Positions 50,330 through 59,412 of a DNA stretch of 64,000 nt are shown in pieces (position 1 is the stretch's first letter; the number at the start of each line of letters is the position of its first letter). The DNA comes from Terricaulis sp. (GTDB taxonomy: Bacteria; Pseudomonadota; Alphaproteobacteria; Caulobacterales; Aquidulcibacteraceae), in contig JANPZV010000005.1 in the NCBI GenBank assembly GCA_024707365.1, positions 372,001 through 436,000 of the forward strand, read 5' to 3'. The translations under genes and the position numbers were made by a program. The notes under the pieces are model-generated. The model had not been told where the DNA came from. It saw only the letters and a list, made by a program, of their open reading frames with translations, and did not search any database.

Positions 50330-51237
50330 GCGCGCCGCGCACGCGCGAGCGTATCCCACGCAAAAAACATCAGGCCCGCCCAGATCAGCCCAAAACTCAA
50401 TGCTCGCATAGCGGTGAACGGCTCGCCTGCGAACAGGCCGGTTAAAAATTGCAGCGTCGGCGCCGTAAATTGCAGCAGGCCCAGCGCGGTAAAGCTCACG
50501 CGACGCGCGCCAAAAGTGAACGCCATCAACGGCGCAGCGGTGACGACCCCGGCAAGCGCCAGCAGCAATGTGTGCCGCCACTCCCCGCCAAAGGAGAGCG
50601 GCGCCGATTGCATCGTCCAAAACAACAGCCCAACCGCGATCGGAACAAGCACGAGGCTTTCAACGAAAAGCCCGGTGGCGGCAGGCACCGGCGCGCGCTT
50701 GCGGATCACCGCATAGGCGAGCCAGGTGGCGCACAAGGCAAGCGCCATCCAGGGCGGGCCGCCCAGCGCAACCCCCTGCGCGATCACGCCCAATGTCGCC
50801 AACGCCAGCGCGATCAATTGCGGGCGGGTGACGCTTTCCTGAAAAAACAACACCCCGATCGCCACGCTCAGGATCGGCGAGAGAAAATAGGCGAGCGCGG
50901 CTTCCATGACCCGCCCCTCGAGCACGAGCCAAACATAAATGCCCCAATTGAGGAAAATCACCGAGGCCGAAACCGTGAGCACGCCGAGCATGCGCGGACG
51001 CAACGCTTGGCCAAGCCCGCTCCAGCCGCTGCGCCAGCCGCTCATGACAAACATGGCGATAAACGCAGCCGGCACGCACCAGAGCACGCGCTGGGCCAGC
51101 ACCTCGCGCGCATCCACATCCTGCATGAGCTTGAGGTAAAGCGGCAAAAGCCCCCAGATAAAATACGCGCCCGCCGCCGCGATGAAGCCCGCGCGGCGCT
51201 CGGAATCATTCGGGGACAGGGGCGGGTTCGTTGTCAT
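50326..51237 (-). CDS. rarD: EamA-family transporter RarD
   Basis: 303 residues from ATG 51237. Ten membrane spans; GFIAAAGAYFIWGLLPLYLKLMQDVDAREVLAQRVLWCVP at the N-terminus and LNWGIYVWLVLEGRVMEAALAYFLSPIL are RarD hallmarks. Substrate unknown. A 41-residue ORF overlaps its start and probably precedes it on the transcript. Confidence 0.92.
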   Translation of the reverse strand: MTTNPPLSPNDSERRAGFIAAAGAYFIWGLLPLYLKLMQDVDAREVLAQRVLWCVPAAFIAMFVMSGWRSGWSGLGQALRPRMLGVLTVSASVIFLNWGIYVWLVLEGRVMEAALAYFLSPILSVAIGVLFFQESVTRPQLIALALATLGVIAQGVALGGPPWMALALCATWLAYAVIRKRAPVPAATGLFVESLVLVPIAVGLLFWTMQSAPLSFGGEWRHTLLLALAGVVTAAPLMAFTFGARRVSFTALGLLQFTAPTLQFLTGLFAGEPFTAMRALSFGLIWAGLMFFAWDTLARARRA

Positions 51238-51359
51238 GATGCGCCACGTCCGTAAAGATTGGCGAAGGCGCGCGCCGCAACGGACCAATAGGTTTCGGCC
51301 AGCCCTGCGGCGATGCGATCCCATTTTGCGGCGCTGGGCGTTTTGATCGTGATGCTCAT
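51234..51359 (-). CDS. 41-residue small protein upstream of rarD (missing from the ORF track)
   Basis: From ATG 51359 the minus strand reads MSITIKTPSAAKWDRIAAGL, then AETYWSVAARAFANLYGRG, and stops at a TGA that overlaps the rarD ATG (ATGA). A strong Shine-Dalgarno GAGGGAAGG lies just upstream. The protein would be one amphipathic helix with a Trp/Tyr cluster. Could be a coupled leader or a small membrane-associated protein. No family recognised. Confidence 0.62.
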   Translation of the reverse strand: MSITIKTPSAAKWDRIAAGLAETYWSVAARAFANLYGRGAS

Positions 51360-51395
51360 GGGCCTTCCCTCGCGCCAGAGATGGGCGCTGCAAGC

Positions 51396-51427
51396 AAAAC
51401 CGCCACCAATCTTGCGACGGGTGGCGG
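51396..51427 (-). terminator. rho-independent terminator of asd
   Basis: On the minus strand CCGCCACC, 12-nt loop, GGTGGCGG followed by TTTT, 37 nt beyond the asd stop and before the rarD transcript begins. Confidence 0.72.
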
Positions 51428-51463
51428 CTCACATTTTCCGACGAAGAATGTCAGAAGCTGATG

Positions 51464-52492
51464 TCACGCCGCCAGGCGCCGGAATAGCCCGCGATTGAGC
51501 ATGAGCTCTGCGATCTGCACGGCGTTCAGCGCCGCCCCTTTGCGGAGATTGTCCGAAACGCACCAGAAGGCGAGCCCGTTTTCCACCGTGGGATCGACGC
51601 GCACGCGCGAGATATAGGTGGCGAACTCGCCCACGCTTTCGACAGGGGTGATGTAGCCGCCATCGTCGCGGTTATCGACCAGCATGATTCCCGGCGCCTC
51701 GCGCAGAATCTCTTGCGCTTCGGTGTCGGAAAGCTCCTGCTCGAACTCCACGTTCACCGCTTCGGAATGGCCGACAAACACCGGCACGCGCACGCAGGTG
51801 GCGGTGAGCTTGATGGCCGGATCCAAGATCTTCTTGGTTTCGGCCGTCATCTTCCATTCTTCCTTGGTGAAGCCGTCTTCCATGAACACATCGATGTGCG
51901 GGATGACGTTGAAGGCGATCTGCTTGGTGAACTTCTCGCGCTTGATCTCGTCATTGACGAAGAGGGCGCGGGTTTGCGTCCAGAGCTCGTCCATGCCGTC
52001 CTTGCCGGCGCCGGAGACCGATTGATAGGTGCTCACCACCACGCGCTTGATCTTGGCGCGATCATGCAGCGGCTTGAGCGCCACAACCAATTGCGCGGTT
52101 GAGCAATTGGGGTTGGCGATGATGTTGAGCTGGTCAAAACCATCCACTGCATCGGGGTTCACTTCCGGCACGATCAGCGGCACGCGCGGATCCATGCGCC
52201 AGGCGCTCGAATTATCGATCACCACAGCGCCGGTCTTGCCGATCTTGGGGGACCATTCTTTCGAGACAGTCCCGCCCGCGCTCATCAGCACGAGATCGAC
52301 GGTGGAAAAATCGAAGGTTTCAAGGTCTTTGCATTTGAGGGTTTTCTCGCCGTAGCTCACCTCAACCCCGACGGACCGGCGCGAGGCGATAGCGATCACC
52401 TCATCGGCCGGAAACAGCCGTTCGTGCAAAATTTCGAGCATTTCGCGGCCCACATTTCCCGTGGCGCCCACGACGGCTACGCGCAAACCCAT
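51464..52492 (-). CDS. asd: aspartate-semialdehyde dehydrogenase
   Basis: 342 residues from ATG 52492. Reduces aspartyl phosphate to the semialdehyde for Lys, Met, Thr and diaminopimelate synthesis. Motifs: MGLRVAVVGATGNVGREMLEIL (NADP site), NPNCSTAQLVVAL (catalytic Cys), YQSVSGAG and CVRVPVFVGHSEAVNVEF (active-site His). Complete. Followed by an intrinsic terminator. Confidence 0.96.
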   Translation of the reverse strand: MGLRVAVVGATGNVGREMLEILHERLFPADEVIAIASRRSVGVEVSYGEKTLKCKDLETFDFSTVDLVLMSAGGTVSKEWSPKIGKTGAVVIDNSSAWRMDPRVPLIVPEVNPDAVDGFDQLNIIANPNCSTAQLVVALKPLHDRAKIKRVVVSTYQSVSGAGKDGMDELWTQTRALFVNDEIKREKFTKQIAFNVIPHIDVFMEDGFTKEEWKMTAETKKILDPAIKLTATCVRVPVFVGHSEAVNVEFEQELSDTEAQEILREAPGIMLVDNRDDGGYITPVESVGEFATYISRVRVDPTVENGLAFWCVSDNLRKGAALNAVQIAELMLNRGLFRRLAA

Positions 52493-52633
52493 TTTCAAAT
52501 TACCTCCGCTGACACAATCCCAGGGGCGCCAGCCAGCGCCCAAATAGGCCGTTTTCCCGTTGTTTCCAAGGCGCAAGAGCTGGAGACAGCCCTGCGCCGG
52601 CGCGCTAGCATGGCCGTGCCGAGGGGGTGGGCC

Positions 52634-53117
52634 ATGGCTGAGTTCACGTTCGATTTATACAAGCTGCTGGTGGAAGAGGTGCGCGAGGCGCGGCGCGCCC
52701 GGCGCGATCTCTCCAACGTGTTCATGACCATGAACCTCGCCGGCGTTGGCGCGCTGGGCTTTCTTTCCAAAGGCGATGCGTCGCTGCCGCCGGCCTTGCT
52801 GGGCTGGTGCTGCGTTGCGCTGATCCTCACCTGCATCATCTGGCCTCTCCAACGCGTATTACACCGGCATGTTGGCCACGAAGTAAGAGATCATCTACGA
52901 GGTTGAACGCGAGCTTCGGATCGACGCGCTGCAGCGCGAATGGGGCGGCCTGCCGCGCAAGGGCCTCATGAAATGGTTCTCATTCGAGCGCGCGATGCCG
53001 GTCTTGTTCATCATCGGATACGTCATCTTCTACGCCTACCAAGTCACGCTTGAGGATATTGGGCGGATGTTCGATGCGTTCTGGGGGCCAGTTCGCGCAT
53101 TGATCGACCGCTTCTAG
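52634..53117 (+). pseudogene. RipA-like two-span membrane protein, disrupted
   Basis: ATG 52634 with GAGGGGGT upstream. It reads MAEFTFDLYKLLVEEVREAR and a span (LLGWCCVALILTCIIW), then the frame shifts near 52843 (one extra C in GGCCTC). The other frame continues SNAYYTGMLATK, meets an in-frame TAA, then EIIYEVERELRIDALQREWGGLPRKGLMKWFSFERAMPVLFIIGYVIFYAYQ to a TAG at 53117. The layout is like RipA-type octameric membrane proteins (from memory, tentative). It needs both an indel and a substitution to be repaired, so it may be a genuine pseudogene, unlike most broken genes here. Confidence 0.6.
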
Positions 53118-53118
53118 C

Positions 53119-53158
53119 GGTGTTGCGGGTTTAAGCTTGGCGTAAAACCCGCAACACC
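53119..53158. terminator. strong bidirectional hairpin
   Basis: GGTGTTGCGGGTTT / AAACCCGCAACACC, a perfect 14-bp stem with a 12-nt loop, between the stops of two convergent genes. Both strands have short A/T runs in the stem itself. Confidence 0.75.
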
Positions 53159-53165
53159 AGCACGC

Positions 53166-53735
53166 TCAATGCACCGCCGCCGCCGCGCGCACGCCGAGGC
53201 CGACATCGCGCCGCTCCGGCGCAAAGCGCATGCGTTTGACGAGCCCCCGCGCGCCGCGGCCGATCGAGAAGGTTTCCTCGGTCTCGCCGGTATAGGCAAA
53301 GCCGCCCTTTTGCAGCACGCGGCCGGAGGCTGGATTGTCGGCGAAATGGCCGGCGTGCAGCGGGCCAAGGCGGCGCGCCTCGGTCAGCAGCCCGCGCAAG
53401 CCTTCGGTGGCGTAGCCCTGCCCCCAAAACGGCCGGCCAACCCAATAGCCGATCTCAAAGCCATCGCCGGCGCGGCGCTTATTGGCGCCAATCACGCCGA
53501 TCAGCCCCTCGCCCTCGTGATCGAGCGCGAACACAAAATCCTCCGCCAGCGGCGCACGCGCGCGCAGCGTCATGATCCAGCCTTCGGCGGCGCAGGTGAG
53601 ATAGGGCGTGGGCGCATGCGAGATCATGCGCGCAACCCCTTCATCGCCCGCATAACGCGCGATCGCCGGCGCGTCCTTCATCGACAGCGCCCGCAGCTTC
53701 AACCGTTCTGTTTGGATCTCGATCACGTCCCGCAT
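53166..53735 (-). CDS. GNAT-family N-acetyltransferase
   Basis: 189 residues from ATG 53735. ETERLKLRAL-like start (IQTERLKLRALSMKDAPAIARYAGDEGVARMI), acetyl-CoA region IGYWVGRPFWGQGYATEGLRGLL and ADNPASGRVLQKGGFAYTGETEE: the RimJ/RimL subgroup. Commonly found next to rpmA and obgE in alphaproteobacteria; obgE itself is not present in the window. Ends at 53166. Confidence 0.88.
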   Translation of the reverse strand: MRDVIEIQTERLKLRALSMKDAPAIARYAGDEGVARMISHAPTPYLTCAAEGWIMTLRARAPLAEDFVFALDHEGEGLIGVIGANKRRAGDGFEIGYWVGRPFWGQGYATEGLRGLLTEARRLGPLHAGHFADNPASGRVLQKGGFAYTGETEETFSIGRGARGLVKRMRFAPERRDVGLGVRAAAAVH

Positions 53736-53767
53736 TGGAGCCTCCGGCTCTTCAACGCGTGGGGCAT

Positions 53768-53800
53768 AAAAAATGGGGCGCCGTGATCCGGGGCGCCCCA
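53768..53800 (-). terminator. rho-independent terminator downstream of rpmA
   Basis: On the minus strand TGGGGCGCC, loop, GGCGCCCCA followed by six T. A second perfect 10-bp hairpin (CCGGATCGCC/GGCGATCCGG, 53817-53846) lies between it and the rpmA stop. Both should end the rplU-rpmA transcript before the GNAT gene. Confidence 0.85.
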
Positions 53801-53867
53801 CGCTTTATCTCGGGAACCGGATCGCCCTGTTCATCAGGCGATCCGGAAAGTCAGTGTCCCGTTTCGC

Positions 53868-54137
53868 CTATTCCGCAGCCACTGCGAGCGGTGCAATGGA
53901 TACGAAGGTTTTGCCGTCGCGTTTGGTCGCGAACGCCACTTTGCCCTGACAAAGCGCAAAGAGGGTGTGATCGCGGCCAATGCCGACGTTGGTGCCGGGA
54001 TGAAATTTGGTGCCGCGCTGGCGCACGAGAATCTCGCCGCCATTGACGGACTGGCCGCCAAAACGCTTCACGCCCAGACGCTGACCCGGCGAGTCGCGAC
54101 CGTTGCGAGAGCTGCCGCCTGCTTTTTTGTGCGCCAT
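53868..54137 (-). CDS. rpmA: 50S ribosomal protein L27
   Basis: 89 residues, [48 protein letters not shown]..., the conserved L27 sequence whose N-terminus reaches the peptidyl-transferase centre. Follows rplU after 16 nt, the usual rplU-rpmA operon. Confidence 0.98.
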   Translation of the reverse strand: MAHKKAGGSSRNGRDSPGQRLGVKRFGGQSVNGGEILVRQRGTKFHPGTNVGIGRDHTLFALCQGKVAFATKRDGKTFVSIAPLAVAAE

Positions 54138-54153
54138 GACGCCCTCTTAATCC

Positions 54154-54459
54154 TTAACCGATCGCGGTGATTTTGATGTGGCTTTCGGCCTGACGATGGC
54201 CGGCCTTGCGGCGATAGGTGTTGCGGCGCCGCTTCTTGAACACCGTGACCTTATCGCCCTTCTTGGTCTCGATCAGCTCACCGGTGACGGTGAGGCCCGC
54301 GAGCGCGGAGCCGAGCTTCACGTCCTTGCCGTCGCCCGTCATCAGCACGTCCGAGAACGTGATCTTGCCGCCGGCTTCGCCTTCGAGCTTTTCCACGACG
54401 ATCACATCGTCCTTGGCCACCCGGTATTGCTTGCCGCCCGTTTTGATTACCGCGAACAT
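54154..54459 (-). CDS. rplU: 50S ribosomal protein L21
   Basis: 101 residues from ATG 54459: MFAVIKTGGKQYRVAKDDVIVVEKLEGEAG, ending KKRRRNTYRRKAGHRQAESHIKITAI. Standard L21. The track's extra nine residues come from the leader. First gene of rplU-rpmA. Confidence 0.98.
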   Translation of the reverse strand: MFAVIKTGGKQYRVAKDDVIVVEKLEGEAGGKITFSDVLMTGDGKDVKLGSALAGLTVTGELIETKKGDKVTVFKKRRRNTYRRKAGHRQAESHIKITAIG

Positions 54460-54500
54460 CTCAACCTGCCTGCGGGGCCGCCCCATCGGGGTTCTGGCCC

Positions 54501-54538
54501 AAAATAAAATGCGCGCCCGGACGCAGCTCGCCCGGGCG
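54501..54538 (-). promoter_or_regulatory. possible attenuator hairpin in the rplU leader
   Basis: On the minus strand CGCCCGG, 11-nt loop, CCGGGCG followed by cgcaTTTTATTTT, about 45 nt before the rplU ATG. A candidate promoter (TTGACG, 18-nt spacer, TATATC) lies 30-60 nt further upstream, so the hairpin would fall in the leader and could act as an attenuator for ribosomal protein control. Confidence 0.5.
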
Positions 54539-54650
54539 GGGAGCGGGGATATAGAGCCAAGCCCCCTCAGGCGTCAATGCGCTCCCGAGTCAAATTTAGC
54601 GCTGATCTCAGCGCCAGAGCCCCCGAAGCCCGCCGGAATTTGCGGACGCC

Positions 54651-55019
54651 TCAAATACCGCCACCGTGAGGAGCTTGGGCGGCGCCCGCCTCCGATGCTG
54701 CGGAGCCTAGTTCCGGCTCATAAGCCTCAAGCCCCAGCGCCGCCACCACCTCCTTAACCGGCGTTTTCCGGCGCACCACGCGCATCATGCCGGGCTCTCC
54801 GCCCAGCACCACCGTCACCGCATCCTTGGGGCAAAGCTTGAGGCAATCAACCTCAACCACCCCCACCCGCGCGCGGCGGCCCTTGGCCAGCCGCAGCCGC
54901 TTGCGCAGCACTTTGCTCAAGCTTTTATCGCCATCAGCGCCAAAGCCGCCGCCCAGCTTTTTCGAGCATTTGCGGCAGATCAGGACCACCTCGCCCCACT
55001 GGCTGCGTGCGCTTTTCAT
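54651..55019 (-). CDS. thioredoxin-like [2Fe-2S] ferredoxin-type protein (first of a tandem pair)
   Basis: 122 residues. Four Cys fit a thioredoxin-like 2Fe-2S cluster: ICRKCSKKLGGGF (C-x2-C) near the N-terminus and VDCLKLCPKDAVTVVLGGEPG (C-x3-C) in the middle. Also MRVVRRKTPVKEVVAAL. Such small ferredoxins occur in metal or cofactor metabolism, mostly uncharacterised. It is separated from a paralogue by 39 bp and lies upstream of rplU in transcription order, but with a 190-bp gap. Confidence 0.75.
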   Translation of the reverse strand: MKSARSQWGEVVLICRKCSKKLGGGFGADGDKSLSKVLRKRLRLAKGRRARVGVVEVDCLKLCPKDAVTVVLGGEPGMMRVVRRKTPVKEVVAALGLEAYEPELGSAASEAGAAQAPHGGGI

Positions 55020-55058
55020 CAGCCTGAGGTGCGCATGCGGGCGCCGCAGCGCAAGCCC

Positions 55059-55376
55059 TCAAGCCCCGCCCGCCGGCGCCGGCAAGCGCAGCTGCGCCGC
55101 CACCTCCGCGCTAGACGCACCAGCGCTCACGAGCGCGACCTTCGCCGGGCGGCCGCCGCGCAGCACCGTCACCGCGCGCCAGGGGCAGCGGTGCATGCAG
55201 GCGCTCTCGCGCACCTCCACGCCCGCGGCGGCCAGGCCAAGCTCGCGCCGCAGCAGTTCGATCAGCGCCATCTCGCCGCCGGGGCCAAAGCCGGCCCCAT
55301 TGAGCTTTTCGCTACAGGGGCCGCACACCTGAATGAAGTCCGGCAGCGGTCTTGGCGGTCTTGGCGGCTGGCCCAT
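55059..55376 (-). CDS. thioredoxin-like [2Fe-2S] ferredoxin-type protein (second of a tandem pair)
   Basis: 105 residues from ATG 55376. It parallels the preceding paralogue: VCGPCSEKLNGAGFGPGGE, LIELLRRELGLAAAGVEVRESACMHRCPWRAVTVLRGGRPAKVALVSAGASSAEVAAQL. Again C-x2-C then C-x3-C. Duplicate or partner of the neighbour; similarity is visible along the whole length. About 240 bp without a gene separate it from the tRNA. Confidence 0.75.
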   Translation of the reverse strand: MGQPPRPPRPLPDFIQVCGPCSEKLNGAGFGPGGEMALIELLRRELGLAAAGVEVRESACMHRCPWRAVTVLRGGRPAKVALVSAGASSAEVAAQLRLPAPAGGA

Positions 55377-55615
55377 GCCGCCTGATGCTCCACGGCGCCC
55401 CGCCCCGCAAGGCCAATGCGCATTTGTGCGCAATCAGCGAATTGATCCGCGGCCAAGCTTGCCCTAAAGCGTGCCCTCCCTTCACCGGGAGCCGGGCGCC
55501 AACGCCAGCGTCCGTGATCTTGCCGTTTGGCGGCCAGATCGAATTGTCAGCGAGCGCCCGCGCCGGCCGCCTCCCCGCGCCAGCCCCGGCTGGCGCAAAG
55601 GAGATCAGGCGCAAC

Positions 55616-55705
<90 letters not shown>

Positions 55706-55835
55706 GGTTTTTTGCAAAAAACTTAATAAAATCATCATTTAAAATTGCCCCCTAAGGCTGGCCTTTTGAGGCTACCCACAAACCTACCCACGCCAGCCTC
55801 GCTCGGGGTAAGCCCACGGGCCTAGTTCGCGGCGC

Positions 55836-58224
55836 TTAGGCCGACACGCTGGATTTGCCGCCGGTGACGCCATCCCATTGCAGCGCGATGCGCTTGCCGA
55901 GGAAGGCTTCGATGTCGGCGGCGCCATAGCCGAGCTCGCCCAGAATCTCGCGTGTGTTCGCCCAAGCGCGGCGCCGGCCCTTTGCGCACGCCGGGCGTGC
56001 CCATGAGCCGGTTGAACAGCCCAAGCTCTCGGATGTGCCCGTACATGGAGTTTTTATGCTCAAGCACGCGATCGGTGTTGAGCGCCCAATCCTCCCACAA
56101 CACTTTGTCGGGCCAGGTGGTTTCCCGCACGATCTCCGCCGCCGCGCCCGCCGCCTCCAGCGCCGCGAAGGCGTCCGCAGCCGTACGACCAGCAAAGAAC
56201 GGCGCAATCGCGTCTTGGAGCGCAGCATCATTTTTCGCGCGCGCTTGGGGATTGGAAAAGCGCTTGTCCTCAGTGAGCCCAGGCTGGCCGATGGCGCGCG
56301 CCAGCGCGGCGAAACGGCCATCATCGCGGCAGCAGATGCAAACCCAGCCATCATTGGTGCGATAGATGCGGTCGAGCGCGCCAAAGCCGGTTTGCGCTTT
56401 ATCGAGGCGGAAGCCGTAGACCACCTTTTTGTTCTTATCGAGGAAATGCTCGGCCGTGGTGAACAGGCTCGAATGCAATTGCGGGCATTCGACATAATCG
56501 CCTTCGCCGGTGACGGCGCGGCGCTCGATCGCCATCAACACCGCAACGGCGCCAAGGAAACCGTTATTGTAGTCCTCGTTGCCAAACACAGAGCGGGTTG
56601 GCGGATTGCCCTCTCCGCCGCCTTCGTACAGCAGCCCCGTCCAGCCGCTCACAAGCGGCGCGAAGGATTTCAACAGCGATTTCGGCCCGCGCGAGCCGTA
56701 GCCCGGCAGATACGCGTAAATGAGACCAGGCTTCATCGCGGCCATCGCCGTGTAGCCGATGCCGAGCTTGTCGGCTTTGCCGGGCCGGAGGTTGTGCATC
56801 ATCACATCTGCGGTCGCGACGAGCTTCTTGGCGATCTCCAACGCTTCGGGCTTTTTGAGATCAAGCACGATGTCGCGCTTGCCGCGCTGGGCGGCGTCGA
56901 ACACGTCCGGCAGCGGGCGCATCTGATCGCCATCGGGCGTTTCCACCTTGATCACGTCCGCGCCAAGATCCGACATCAGCCGCCCGGCAAAGCCGCAAGC
57001 GAAAAACGAACTGAAATCCAGAACGCGCAAACCCGCCAGCGGATGCCTCACCGCGCCTGTCGCGGCCGCGCGCGCAGCGCGCTTGCGCGCCATGAGGTCG
57101 TCCAACAGCCCGTTATGCGCGCCGATCACAGGCGCAGGCGTAGGCGTTGCTGGCTTTGATCGCGCAAAATGCACGGCAGGGGCTGCTTGGTGAATTTCAC
57201 CAAAGTCTGGGTCCGGCAGGGCGATACGCTGGCCGACAAATTCGACCTGATCGTCGAGCAGAATTTCCGCAGGCTCAAGTACGGGGAGCGCCGCCACATC
57301 GGCCTCATGGAAAAGCCGAATCCACTCATCGCGAGGTTTCGCTTTGAACGATTCAAAAATATCCACGCGCGCGACTTGATATTCGTCATCGGTCAAAGGC
57401 GTGGCCATCTCGGGCCCTTTGATCTCCTGAATGCGATGGCCGAGGCCAAGAATATCCATGGTGCGTTTAAACGCGCCCGGCCCGCCGGTGTGCATCTGCA
57501 GGAACAAGCCGTCGGCGCACTCGAACATCGCGGTGACGAGGCGCACGCGGCCAAAGCGGTCCACCGCGCCGGCGTCACCTTTCTTGATGTAAGATATGCC
57601 GTCTTCCTGCCACCAATTGTTCATCGGCGATTGCGCGAGCATGGCATCGAGCAACGACGCCTCGGTATATTGCCCCTCCCCGTTCGCACGCCGCGCGCGC
57701 AAGGCGGAAAGCACATTGATCACCGCGAGAAACGCCTGCCCATAGTGCAAAGCGGGGTGGCCAAGATACATCGGGCCGGGCCGGAAGGAGCTCGCCTTCT
57801 CCGCCATCGTGCCAAGCAGCGCTGCGGCGAGCGATTCACCATAGGGGCGCCCCGCAAACGGGGTGTCATCGCCATAGGCCACAAGCGCGCCGATGATGAG
57901 ATCGGGATTGCGCTTGGAGAGGCTTGGCTGATCAAGGCCAAGCCGCGCCGCGTCATCGGTTTCCAACGAATGCAGCAGAATATCGGCGCCATCGATTAGG
58001 CGGAGAATTTTCTCCCGATCGCCCGCGTCATCAAGCGCAAGCTCCACGCTGCGTTTGCCGCGATCCCAGGCTTTGCGGGAAAGATCATGCGCGTAAAACG
58101 CCCCGCCCGGCGGCTCGACCTTCAAAACATCCGCGCCGTGATCAGCCAGCAGCATGCCGGCGATCGCGCCCGGCATAACCTGCGAAATATCGACGACGAC
58201 AAGCCCTTCGAGCGGTCCCGGCAT
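55836..58224 (-). pseudogene. fused double-domain CaiB/BaiF CoA-transferase, frameshifted near the C-terminus
   Basis: About 795 residues: two type III CoA-transferase domains in one chain. Domain 1 (1-~370): GLVVVDISQVMPGAIAGMLLADHGADVLKVEPPGG. Domain 2 (~390-795): [73 protein letters not shown]. By eye the catalytic Asp is present in domain 2 (NED) but replaced by His in domain 1 (PALHYGQAF). The frame breaks near 55950; the true end is REILGELGYGAADIEAFLGKRIAL to a stop at 55836. Start ATG 58224, with a palindromic operator 36-49 bp upstream. Pathway: acyl-CoA activation, substrate unknown. Confidence 0.85.
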
Positions 58225-58259
58225 GTTCTTCCTTCCCTTTGCACCTGTGTAGACAATTA

Positions 58260-58273
58260 CGCACTACGGTGCA
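58260..58273. promoter_or_regulatory. operator-like palindrome, site A
   Basis: CGCAC-TACG-GTGCA in front of the fused CoA-transferase gene. Shares its form with sites at 60329, 61719 and 63061: (T/C)GCA(C/T)-N4-G(T/G)GCA. Likely bound by the TetR protein at 63224. Confidence 0.62.
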
Positions 58274-58296
58274 ATATTTAGCGCTCGCCCTTCGTT

Positions 58297-59398
58297 TCAG
58301 GGCGTTTTCAGCGAACCGGCGTCCACACCCCAATCGGCGAGCGCCTCAAGCGTGTGCGCCCCGAGCGCGGGCGGCGGCCCTTGCACAGCGCCGGGCGTGC
58401 GGGAAAAGCGCGGCGCGGGCGCAGGCTGGGTGATCCCATCGAGCTCGATAAAGCTTTCGCGCGCGCGATTGTGCGGGTGCTGCGGCGCTTCCTTAAGACT
58501 CAGGACCGGGGCGAAACATGCGTCCGTGCCCTCAAGCAACGCGCACCATTCATCGCGCGTCCGCTTTGCGAAAATGGCGGCGAGCTTTTCTTTCTGCGCC
58601 GGCCACAGCGCGCGATCACGCTGGTTCTGGAAAATCGGATCGTCGATCCCAGCTTTCTCTAACAAAAGCGCGTAAAATTGCGGCTCGATCGGCCCGAGTG
58701 AAATCCAAGCGCCATCGGCGCATTGGTAGGTATCGTAAAACGGCGCGGCGCCATCAATGATATTGGCTTCGCGCTCGTCGCGCCAAAAGCCCTGCGCGAT
58801 AAAGCTGTAAAACAGCGCCATGAGCGAGGCCGCGCCCTCCGTCACCGCGCAATCGACCACTTGGCCCTCGCCCGTCTCGCGCGCATGGATGACGCCCGCA
58901 AGCAAGCCAAGCGCCATGTAGAGCGAGCCGCCGCCAAAATCGCCGACGACATTGAGCGGCGGAGCAGGCTTCGCCTCAGGCCCAATCGCATGCAGCGCGC
59001 CTGAGAGCGCGATGTAGTTGATGTCATGCCCAGCCGCGTGCGCCAGCGGGCCGGTCTGCCCCCAACCAGTGAGCCGGCCGTAGACCAGCTTCGGGTTGCG
59101 CGCGAGCGCCACATCGGGCCCAAGCCCCAAGCGCTCCATCACGCCGGGGCGGAAGCCTTCAAACAAGGCATCCGCTCTCTCAATCAGGCTAAGGCAAATC
59201 TGGATCGCCTCCGGCGATTTCAGATCGAGCGCCACCGAGCGGCGGCCGCGATCGGTGACGTTCGAGGGCTGGCTCGCGCGGGCGATCGATGCGGATGACA
59301 TCGGCGCCGAGATCAGAGAGCAGCATGCCGCAGAACGGGCCCGGCCCGATCCCGCCGAACTCAATGATCTTTAGGCCAGAGAGCGGTCCTTGACGCAC
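58297..59398 (-). pseudogene. alpha-methylacyl-CoA racemase-like CaiB-family protein, frameshifted
   Basis: GTG start at 59398: [39 protein letters not shown]. One extra C in CCC near 59276 breaks the frame; it resumes as [55 protein letters not shown], and runs to 58297. AMACR hallmarks: [33 protein letters not shown] and [16 protein letters not shown] (catalytic Asp). About 367 residues. It epimerises 2-methylacyl-CoA esters. Directly downstream of the enoyl-CoA hydratase (14 nt), so an operon. Confidence 0.87.
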
Positions 59399-59412
59399 GC
59401 AACGCCCCCCGC

